NCBI GenBank assembly: GCA_033782935.1
Contig: JAWQEG010000079.1
Span: 372,001-436,000, forward strand
Reading direction: 5' to 3'
Source: Petrolisthes cinctipes
Lineage: Eukaryota > Arthropoda > Malacostraca > Decapoda > Porcellanidae
Length of the DNA: 64,000 nucleotides
The notes under the pieces were generated by a model. That model searched no databases, was not told where the DNA came from, and saw nothing but the letters and a program-made list of their open reading frames with translations. Below are positions 42,330-53,795 of the stretch, one piece after another. The position numbers and the translations under genes are program-made. Numbering within the stretch: position 1 is the stretch's first letter; the number at the start of each line of letters is the position of its first letter.

Positions 42330-45300
42330 GTCAGTTATTGGTTTGTGGGTGTGTGGGTGTCATTACAGTGCTTGGAATGTAAATATTAACAGTCAATCAT
42401 GGGGTGGTCGGTGTGTGGGTGTCATTACAGTGCTGGGACTGTAATTATCAACAGTCATTCATGGGGTGGTGTGTGTGTTGGTGTCATTACAGTGCTTTGA
42501 CTGTAAATATCAACAGTCATTCATAGTGTGATGGGTGTGAGGGTGTCATTACAGTGCTTAGACTGTAATTATCAACAGTCATTCATGTGGTGGTGGGTGT
42601 GTGGGTGTCATTATAGTGCTTGGACTGTAAATATCAACAGTCACTCATGGGATGGTGGGTGTCTGTGTGTCATTAGTGCTTGGACTGTAAATATCAAGAG
42701 TCATTCAAGGGGTGGTGGGTGGCATTACAGTGCTTGGACTCTAAATATCAACAGTCATACATAGAGTGGTGGGTGTATGAGTGTCATTACATCGTTTTGA
42801 ATATAAATATCAACAGTCATTCATTGGGTTGTGGGTTTTTGGGTGTCTATGCAGTGCTTGGAGTGTAAATATCAACAGTCAATCATGGGGTGGTGGGTGT
42901 GTGGTTGTCATTACAGTGCTTGGACTGTAAATATCGACAGTCATTTACGGGGTGGTGGGTGTGTGGGTGTCATTACAATGTTTTGATTGTAAATATCAAC
43001 AGTCATTCATAGGGTGGTGGGTGTTATTAGAGTGCTTGAACTGTAAATATAAACATTCATTCATGGGGTGGTGGGTGTGTGGGTGTCATTACAGTGGTTG
43101 GACTGTAATTATCAACAGTCCTTTATGGATTGGTGGGTGTGTGGGTGTCATTACAGTGCTTAAACTGTAAATATCAACAGTCATTTATTGGGTGGTGGGT
43201 GTGTGGGTGTCATTACAGTGCTTGGACAGTAAATAACAATAGTCAATCATGGGAAGGTCGGTGTGTGGGTGTCATTATAGTGCTTGGACTGTAAATATCA
43301 ACAGTCATTCATGAGGTGGTGGGTGGGCGGGTGTCATTACAGTGTTTTAACTATAAATATCAACATTCATTTATTGGGTGGTGGGTGTCATTACAGTACT
43401 TGGAGTGTAAATATCAACAGTCATTCGTGGGGTGGTGCATTTGTGGGTGTCACGACAGTGATTGGACTGTAAATATCAACAGTCATTAATGGGGTGGTGA
43501 GTGTGTGAGTGTCATTACAGTTCCTGGACTGCTAATATAAACCATCATACATAAGGTGGTGGGTGTGTGGGTGTCTTTACACTGCTCAGACTGTAAATAT
43601 TAACAGTCATTTATGGGGTGGTGAGTGTGTGGATGTCATTACAGTGCTTGGACTGAAAATATCCAGAGTCATTCTTAAGGTGGTGGGTGTGTGGGTGTCA
43701 TTACAGTGATTGGCCTATAAATATTAACCGTCATTTATGGGGTGGTGGGTGTGTGGGTGTCATTACTGTGCTTGGACTGTAAATATCAACAGTCATTCAT
43801 AGGGTGGTGGGTGTGTGAGTGTAATTACAGAGCTTGGACTGTATATATCAACAGACATTCATGGGGTGGTGGGTGTGTAGGTGTCATTACAGTACTTGGA
43901 CTGTAAATATCAAAAGTCATTCTTGGGGTGGTCGGTGTGTGGGTGTCATTACAGTGCTTAGACTGTAAATATCAACAGTCATTTATGGGGTGGAGGGTGT
44001 GTGGCTGTCATTACAGTTCTTGGACTGTAAATATCAACAGTCATTTATGGGGTGGAGGGTGTGTGGCTGTCATTACAGTGCTTGGACTGTAAATATCAAC
44101 AGTCAATCATGGGGTGGTGGGTGTGTGGGTGTCATTACAGTGCTTGGACTGTAAATATCAACAGTCATTCTTTGGGTTGTTGTGTGTGGGTGTCATTACA
44201 GTGTTTTGATTGTAAATATCAACAGCCATTTAAAAGGTGGTGGGTGTCATTAGAGTGCTTGAACTGTAAATATCAACAGTCATTCATAAGGTGGTAGGTG
44301 TGGGGGTGTCATTACAGTGCTTTGACTGTAAATATCAACAGTCATTCATGGGGTGGTTGGGGTGAAGGTGTCATTACAGTGCTTGGACTGTAAATATCAA
44401 CAGTCATTCATGGGGTGGTGGGTGTGTGGGTTTCATTATAGTGTTTGAACTGTAAATATCAACAGTCATTCATGGGGTGGTGGGTGTGTGGATGTCATTA
44501 CAGTGCTTGGACTATAAATATTAAGTCATTCATGGTGTGGTGGGTGTGTGTGTGTCATTAGTGCTTGGACTGTAATTATCAACAGTCAATCATGGGGTGG
44601 TTGGTGTCATTACAGTGCTTGGACTGTAAATATCAACAGTTAATCATGGGGTGTTGGGTGTCATTAGAGTGCTTGGACTGTAAATATCAACTGTCATTCA
44701 TGGGGTTTTGGTGTTTGGGTGTCTATGCAGTGCTTGGACTGTAAATATCAACAGTCATTCATGGGGTGGTGGGTGTGTGGGTGTCATTACAGTGCTTGGA
44801 CTGTAAATATCAACCGTCATTTATGGGGTGGTGTTTGTGTGGGTGTCATTACAGTTCCTGGACTGTAAAAATTAACTGTCATTCATAGGGTGGTGGGTGT
44901 GTGAGTGTCATTACAGAGCTTGGACTGTAAATATCAACAGTCATTCATGGGGTGGTGGGTGTGTGGGTGTCATTACAGTGCTTAGACTGTAAATATCAAC
45001 AGTCAGTTATTGGGTTGTGGGTGTGTGGGTGTCATTACAGTGCTTGGACTGTAAACATTAACAATCAATCATGGGGTGGTCGGTGTGTGGGTGTCATTAC
45101 AGTGCTGGGACTGTAATTATCAACAGTCATTCATGAGGTGGTGGGTGTGTGGGTGTCATTACAGTGTTTTAACTATAAATATCAACATTCATTTATTGGG
45201 TGTTGGGTGTCATTACAGTGCTTTGACTATAATTATCAACAGTCATTCATGGGGTGGTGCATGTGTGGGTGTAATGACAGTTCTTCGACTGTAAATATCA

Positions 45301-48190
45301 ACAGTCATTAATGGGGTGGTGAGTGTGTAGGTGTCATTACAGTTCTTGAACTGTAAATATCAAACATCATTAATATGTGGGTGTCATTACAGAGCTCAGA
45401 CTGTAAATATTAACAGTTATTCCTGGGGTGGTGGGTGTGTTGGTGCCATTACAGTGCTTGGACTGTAAATATCAACTGTCATTCATAGGGTTTTGGTGTT
45501 TGGGTGTCTATGCAGTGCTTGGACTGTAAATATCAACAGTCATTCATGGGGTGGTGGGTGTGTGGTTGTCATTACAGTGCTTGGACTGTAAATATCAACC
45601 GTCATTTATGGGGTGGTGTTTGTGTGGGTGTCATTACAGTTCCTGGACTGTAAAAATTAACAGTCATTCATAGGGTGGTAGGTGTGTGAGTGTCATTACA
45701 GAGCTTGAACTGTAAATATCAACAGTCATTCATGGGGTGGTGGGTGTGTGGGTGTCATTACAGTGCTTAGACTGTAAATATCAACAGTCAGTTATTGGGT
45801 TGTGGGTGTGTGGGTGTCATTACAGTGTTTTAACTATAAATATCAACATTCATTTATTGGGTGTTGGGTGTCATTACAGTGCTTTGACTATAATTATCAA
45901 CAGTCATTCATGGGGTGGTGCATGTGTGGGTGTAATGACAGTTCTTGGACTGTAAATATCAACAGTCATTCATGGGGTGGTATGTGTGTAGGTGTCATTA
46001 CAGTGCTTGGACTGTAAATATCAAAAGTCATTTTTGGGGTGGTCGGTGTGTGGGTGTCATTACAGTGCTTAGACTGTAAATATTAACAGTCATTTATGGG
46101 GTGGTGGGTGTGTGGCTGTCATTACAGTGCTTGGACTGTAAATATCAAAAGTCAATCATGGGGTGGTGGGTGTGTGGGTGTCATTACAATGCTTTGACTG
46201 TAAATATCAACAGACATTCATGGGGTGGTGGGAGTGTGGGTGTCATTACAGTGTTTTGTTTGTAAATATCAAAAGTCAATTATAAGCTTGTGGGTGTCAT
46301 TAGAGTGATTGGACTGTAAATATTAACAGTCATTCATAAGGTTGTGGGTGTGGGTGTATCATTTCAGTGTTTTGACTGTAAATATCAACAATCATTCATG
46401 GGGTGGTGGGGGTGAGGGTGTCATTACAGTGCTTGGACTGTAAATATCAACAGTCACTCATGGGGTGGTGGGTGTCTGTGTGTCATTAGTGCTTGGACTG
46501 TAAATATCAAGAGTCATTCAATGGGTGGTGGGTGGCATTACAGTGCTTGGACTCTAAATATCAACAGTCATTCATGGGGTGGTGGGTGTGTGGGTGTCAT
46601 TATAATGCTTGAAATGTAAATATCAACAGTCATTCATGGGGTGGTGGGTGTGTGGTTGTCATTACAGTGCATGGATTATAAATATTAAGTCATTCATGGT
46701 GTGGTAGGTGTGTGTGTATGTCATTAGTGCTTGGACTGTAAATATCAACAGTCATTCATGGGGTGGTTGGTATCATTACAGTGCTTGGACTGTAAATATC
46801 AACAGTTAATCATGGGGTGTTGGTAGTCATTAGAGTGTTTGGACTCTAAATATCAACAGTCAATCATGGGGTGGTGGGTGTGTGGGTGTCATTACAGTGT
46901 TTTGATTGTAAATATCAACAGTCATTCATAGGGTGGTGGGTGTCATTAGAGTGCTTGGACTGTAAATATCAACAGTCATTCATGGGGTGGTGGGTGTGTG
47001 GGTGTCATTACAGTGCTTAGACTGTAAATATCAATAGTCATTCATAGGGTGGTGGGTGTGAGGGTGTCATTACAGTGCTTAGACTGTATATATCAACAAT
47101 CATTCATGGGGTCGTGGGTGTGTGGGTGTCATTATAGTGTTTGGACTGTAAATATCAACAGTCATTCATGGGGTGGTGAATGTGTGGGTGTCATTACATT
47201 GCTTGGACTGTAAATATCAAGTCATTCATGGGATGGTGGGTGTCTGTGTGTCATTAGTGCTTGGACTGTGAATATTAACAGTAATTTATGGGGTGGTGGG
47301 TGGCATTACACTGCTTAGACTCTAATATCAACAGTCATTCATGGGGTGATGGGTGTGTGGGTGTCATTACAGTGCTTGGACTGTAAATATAAATAGTTAT
47401 TCATGGGGATGTGGGTGTTTGGGTGTCTATGCAGTGCTTGGACTGTAAATATTAATAGTCATTCATATGGTGGTGGGTGTGTGAGTGTCATTACAGTGTT
47501 TTGACTGTAAATATCAACAGTCATTCATAGGGTGTTGGGTGTCATTACAGTGCTTTTACTGTAAATATCAACAGTTATTCAAGGGGTGGTCGGTGTGTGG
47601 GTGTCATGACAATGCTTGGACTGTAAATATTAACAGTCATTCATGGGGTGGTGAGTGTGTGTGTGTTATTACAGTTCTTGGACTGTATATATCAACCATT
47701 ATTCATTGGTTGGTGGGTGTGTGGGTGTCATTACAGTGCAGGGACTGTAAATATCAACAGTCATTTATAGGGTGGTGGGTGTTTGAGTGTAATTACAGAG
47801 CTTGGACTGTAAATATCAACAGTCATTTATAGGGTGGTGGGTGTTTGAGTGTCATTACAGAGCTTGGACTGTAAATATCAACAGTCATTTATAGGGTGGT
47901 TGGTTTGTGGGTGTCATTACAGTGCTTTGACTGTAAATATTAACCATAATGCATGGGGTGGTGGGTGTGGGTCGTCATTACAGTGCTTTCAGTGTAAAAA
48001 TCAACAGTCATTCATGGGGTGGTGTGGGTGAGGGTGTCATTACAGTTCTTGGACTTTAAATATCAACCATCATTCATTAGGTGGTGGGTTTGTGGGAGTC
48101 ATTACAGTGCTTAGACTGTAAATATTAACAGTCATTCATGAGATGGGGGTGTGTTGATGTCATTACATTGCTTAAACTGTAAATATCAAC
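42330..48190 (+). repeat. Long HOR, copy A (about 5.9 kb)
   Basis: No gene in this stretch. This is the first copy of an unusually long unit of about 95 monomers. It aligns with 48191-53795 from the marker TCAGTTATTGGTTTGTGGG near 42331 (second copy near 48193). The offset between copies runs 6,213, 6,333, 6,271, 6,209, 6,147 and 5,961 bp, each step being a whole number of monomers. Within copy A, the part at about 44690-44950 recurs near 45470-45740 (offset about 785 bp). The part at 46560-47730 also matches 34700-36160 of block 9. Confidence 0.85.
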
Positions 48191-51100
48191 AGTCAGTTAT
48201 TGGTTTGTGGGTGTGTGGGTGTCATTACAGTGCTTGGACTGTAAATATTAACAGTCAATCATGGGGTGGTGGGTGTGTGGGTGTCATTACAGTGCTGGGA
48301 CTGTAATTATCAACAGTCATTCATGGGGTGGTGTGTGTGTTGGTGTCATTACAGTGTTTTAACTATAAATATCAACATTCATTTATTGGGTGTTGGGTGT
48401 CATTACAGTGCTTTGACTATAAATATCAACAGTCATTCATGGGGTGGTGCATGTGTGGGTGTAATGACAGTTCTTGGACTGTAAATATCAACAGTCATAA
48501 TGGGGTGGTGAGTGTGTTGGTGTCATTACAGTTCTTGAACTGTAAATATCAACCATCATTAATGTGTGGGTGTCATTACAGACCTCAGACTGTAAATATT
48601 AACAGTTATTCCAGGGGTGGTGGGTGTGTTGGTGTCATTACAGTGCGTGGACTATAAATATGAACCATCATTTATGGGGTGGTGGGTGTGTGGGTGTCAT
48701 TACAGTGCTTTGAATGTAAATATCAACAGGCATTCATAGTGTGATGGGTGTGAGGGTGTCATTACAGTGCTTAGACTGTAATTATCAACAGTCATTCATG
48801 AGGTGGTGGGTTTGTGGGTGTCATTATAGTGCTTGGACAGTAAATATCAACAGTCACTCATGGGGTGGTGGGTGTCTGTGTGTCATTAGTGCTTGGACTG
48901 TAAATATCAAGAGTCATTCAAGGGGTGGTGGGTGGCATTACAGTGCTTGGACTCTAAATATCAACAGTCATTCATAGAGTGGTGGGTGTGTGAGTGTCAT
49001 TACATCGTTTTGAATATAAATATCAACAGTCATTCATTGGGTTGTGGGTTTTTGGGTGTCTATGCAGTGCTTGGAGTGTAAATATCAAAAGTCAATCATG
49101 GGGTGGTGGGTGTGTGGTTGTCATTACAGTGCTTGGACTGTAAATATCGACAGTCATTTACGGGGTGGTGGGTGTGTGGGTGTCATTACAATGTTTTGAT
49201 TGTAAATATCAACAGTCATTCATAGGGTGGTGGGTGTTATTAGAGTGCTTGAACTGTAAATATAAACAGTCATTCATGGGGTGGTGGGTGTGTGGGTGTC
49301 ATTATAGTGCTTGGACTGTAAATATCAACAGTCACTCATGGGGTGGTGGGTGTGTGTGTCATTAGTGCTTGGACTGTAAATATCAACAGTCATTCATGGG
49401 GTGGTGGGTGTGTGGGTGTCATTACAGTGGTTGGACTGTAATTATCAACAGTCCTTTATGGATTGGTGGGTGTGTGGGTGTCATTACAGTGCTTAGACTG
49501 TAAATATCAACAGTCATTTATTGGTTGGTGGGTGTGTGGGTGTCATTACAGTGCTTGGACAGTAAATAACAATAGTCAATCATGGGAAGGTCGGTGTGTG
49601 GGTGTCATTATAGTGCTTGGACTGTAAATATCAACAGTCATTCATGAGGTGGTGGGTGGGCGGGTGTCATTACAGTGTTTTAACTATAAATATCAACATT
49701 CATTTATTGGGTGGTGGGTGTCATTACAGTGCTTGGAGTGTAAATATCAACAGTCATTCGTGGGGTGGTGCATTTGTGGGTGTCACGACAGTGATTGGAC
49801 TGTAAATATCAACAGTCATTAATGGGGTGGTGAGTGTGTGAGTGTCATTACAGTTCCTGGACTGCTAATATAAACCATCATACATAAGGTGGTGGGTGTG
49901 TGGGTGTCTTTACACTGCTCAGACTGTAAATATTAACAGTCATTTATGGGGTGGTGAGTGTGTGGATGTCATTACAGTGCTTGGACTGAAAATATCCAGA
50001 GTCATTCTTAAGTTGGTGGGTGTGTGGGTGTCATTACAGTGATTGGCCTATAAATATTAACCATCATTTATGGGGTGGTGGGTGTGTGGGTGTCATTACT
50101 GTGCTTGGACTGTAAATATCAACAGTCATTCATAGGGTGGTGGGTGTGTGAGTGTAATTACAGAGCTTGGACTGTATATATCAACAGACATTCATGGGGT
50201 GGTGGGTGTGTAGGTGTCATTACAGTACTTGGACTGTAAATATCAAAAGTCATTTATGGGGTGGAGGGTGTGTGGCTGTCATTACAGTGCTTGGACTGTA
50301 AATATCAACAGTCATTTATGGGGTGGAGGGTGTGTGGCTGTCATTACAGTGCTTGGACTGTAAATATCAACAGTCAATCATGGGGTGGTGGGTGTGTGGG
50401 TGTCATTACAGTGCTTTGACTGTAAATATCAACAGTCATTCTTTGGGTGGTTGTGTGTGGGTGTCATTACAGTGTTTTGATTGTAAATATCAACAGCCAT
50501 TTAAAAGGTGGTGGGTGTCATTAGAGTGCTTGAACTGTAAATATCAACAGTCATTCATAAGGTGGTAGGTGTGGGGGTGTCATTACAGTGCTTTGACTGT
50601 AAATATCAACAGTCATTCATGGGGTGGTTGGGGTGAAGGTGTCATTACAGTGCTTGGACTGTAAATATCAACAGTCATTCATGGGGTGGTGGGTGTGTGG
50701 GTGTCATTACAGTGCTTGGACTATAAATATTAAGTCATTCATGGTGTGGTGGGTGTGTGTGTGTCATTAGTGCTTGGACTGTAATTATCAACAGTCAATC
50801 ATGGGGTAGTTGGTGTCATTACAGTGCTTGGACTGTAAATATCAACAGTTAATCATGGGGTGTTGGGTGTCATTAGAGTGCTTGGACTGTAAATATCAAC
50901 TGTCATTCATGGGGTTTAGGTGTTTGGGTGTCTATGCAGTGCTTGGACTGTAAATATCAACATTCATTCATGGGATGGTGGGTGTGTGGGTGTCATTACA
51001 GTGCTTGGACTGTAAATATCAACCGTCATTTATGGGGTGGTGTTTGTGTGGGTGTCATTACAGTTCCTGGACTGTAAAAATTAACAGTCATTCATAGGGT

Positions 51101-53795
51101 GGTGGGTGTGTGAGTGTCATTACAGAGCTTGGACTGTAAATATCAACAGTCATTCATGGGGTGGTGGGTGTGTGGGTGTCATTACAGTGCTTAGACTGTA
51201 AATATCAACAGTCAGTTATTGGGTTGTGGGTGTGTGGGTGTCATTACAGTGCTTGGACTGTAAACATTAACAATCAATCATGAGGTGGTGGGTGTGTGGG
51301 TGTCATTACAGTGTTTTAACTATAAATATCAACATTCATTTATTGGGTGTTGGGTGTCATTACAGTGCTTTGACTATAATTATCAACAGTCATTCATGGG
51401 GTGGTGCATGTGTGGGTGTAATGACAGTTCTTCGACTGTAAATATCAACAGTCATTAATGGGGTGGTGAGTGTGTAGGTGTCATTACAGTTCTTGAACTG
51501 TAAATATCAACCATCATTAATATGTGGGTGTCATTACAGAGCTCAGACTGTAAATATTAACAGTTATTCCTGGGGTGGTGGGTGTGTTGGTGCCATTACA
51601 GTGCTTGGACTGTAAATATCAACTGTCATTTATAGGGTTTTGGTGTTTGGGTGTCTATGCAGTGCTTGGACTGTAAATATCAACAGTCATTCATGGGGTG
51701 GTGGGTGTGTGGGTGTCATTACAGTGCTTAGACTGTAAATATCAACAGTCAGTTATTGGGTTGTGGGTGTGTGGGTGTCATTACAGTGTTTTAACTATAA
51801 ATATCAACATTCATTTATTGGGTGTTGGGTGTCATTACAGTGCTTTGACTATAATTATCAACAGTCATTCATGGGGTGGTGCATGTGTGGGTGTAATGAC
51901 AGTTCTTGGACTGTAAATATCAACAGTCATTCATGGGGTGGTATGTGTGTAGGTGTCATTACAGTGCTTGGACTGTAAATATCAAAAGTCATTTTTGGGG
52001 TGGTCGGTGTGTGGGTGTCATTACAGTGCTTAGACTGTAAATATTAACAGTCATTTATGGGGTGGTGGGTGTGTGGCTGTCATTACAGTGCTTGGACTGT
52101 AAATATCAAAAGTCAATCATGGGGTGGTGGGTGTGTGGGTGTCATTACAATGCTTTGACTGTAAATATCAACAGACATTCATGGGGTGGTGGGAGTGTGG
52201 GTGTCATTACAGTGTTTTGTTTGTAAATATCAACAGTCATTTATAAGCTTGTGGGTGTCATTAGAGTGATTGGACTGTAAATATTAACAGTCATTCATAA
52301 GGTTGTGGGTGTGGGTGTATCATTACAGTGTTTTGACTGTAAATATCAACAATCATTCATGGGTTGGTGGGGGTGAGGGTGTCATTACAGTGCTTGGACT
52401 GTAAATATCAACAGTCATTCATGGGGTGGTGGGTGTGTGGGTGTCATTATAATGCTTGAAATGTAAATATCAACAGTCATTCATGGGGTGGTGGGTGTGT
52501 GGTTGTCATTACAGTGCATGGATTATAAATATTAAGTCATTCATGGTGTGGTAGGTGTGTGTGTATGTCATTAGTGCTTGGACTGTAAATATCAACAGTC
52601 ATTCATGGGGTGGTTGGTATCATTACAGTGCTTGGACTGTAAATATCAACAGTTAATCATGGGGTGTTGGTAGTCATTAGAGTGTTTGGACTCTAAATAT
52701 CAACAGTCAATCATGGGGTGGTGGGTGTGTGGGTGTCATTACAGTGTTTTGATTGTAAATATCAACAGTCATTCATAGGGTGGTGGGTGTCATTAGAGTG
52801 CTTGGACTGTAAATATCAACAGTCATTCATGGGGTGGTGGGTGTGTGGGTGTCATTACAGTGCTTAGACTGTAAATATCAATAGTCATTCATAGGGTGGT
52901 GGGTGTGAGGGTGTCATTACAGTGCTTAGACTGTATATATCAACAATCATTCATGGGGTCGTGGGTGTGTGGGTGTCATTATAGTGTTTGGACTGTAAAT
53001 ATCAACAGTCATTCATGGGGTGGTGAATGTGTGGGTGTCATTACATTGCTTGGACTGTAAATATCAAGTCATTCATGGGATGGTGGGTGTCTGTGTGTCA
53101 TTAGTGCTTGGACTGTGAATATTAACAGTCATTTATGGGGTGGTGGGTGGCATTACACTGCTTAGACTCTAATATCAACAGTCATTCATGGGGTGATGGG
53201 TGTGTGGGTGTCTATGCAGTGCTTGGACTGTAAATATTAATAGTCATTCATATGGTGGTGGGTGTGTGAGTGTAATTACAGTGTTTTGACTGTAAATATC
53301 AACAGTCATTCATAGGGTGTTGGGTGTCATTACAGTGCTTTTACTGTAAATATCAACAGTTATTCAAGGGGTGGTCGGTGTGTGGGTGTCATGACAATGC
53401 TTGGACTGTAAATATTAACAGTCATTCATGGGGTGGTGAGTGTGTGTGTGTTATTACAGTTCTTGGACTGTATATATCAACCATTATTCATTGGTTGGTG
53501 GGTGTGTGGGTGTCATTACAGTGCTGGGACTGTAAATATCAACAGTCATTTATAGGGTGGTGGGTGTTTGAGTGTAATTACAGAGCTTGGACTGTAAATA
53601 TCAACAGTCATTTATAGGGTGGTGGGTGTTTGAGTGTCATTACAGAGCTTGGACTGTAAATATCAACAGTCATTTATAGGGTGGTGGGTTTGTGGGTGTC
53701 ATTACAGTGCTTTGACTGTAGATATTAACCATAATGCATGGGGTGGTGGGTGTGGGTCGTCATTACAGTGCTTTCAGTGTAAAAATCAACAGTCA
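48191..53795 (+). repeat. Long HOR, copy B (about 5.6 kb)
   Basis: No gene in this stretch. It matches copy A nearly base for base over most of its length. Differences are a two-monomer insertion at about 49300-49420, single-monomer losses near 50250, 50700 and 51280, and a three-monomer loss near 51690. At 48351-48660 a 300-bp piece from the middle of the unit (TTTTAACTATAAATATCAAC to TTATTCCAGGGG) is spliced between the two ends of the early part. The copy junction is therefore a recombinant. Confidence 0.85.
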
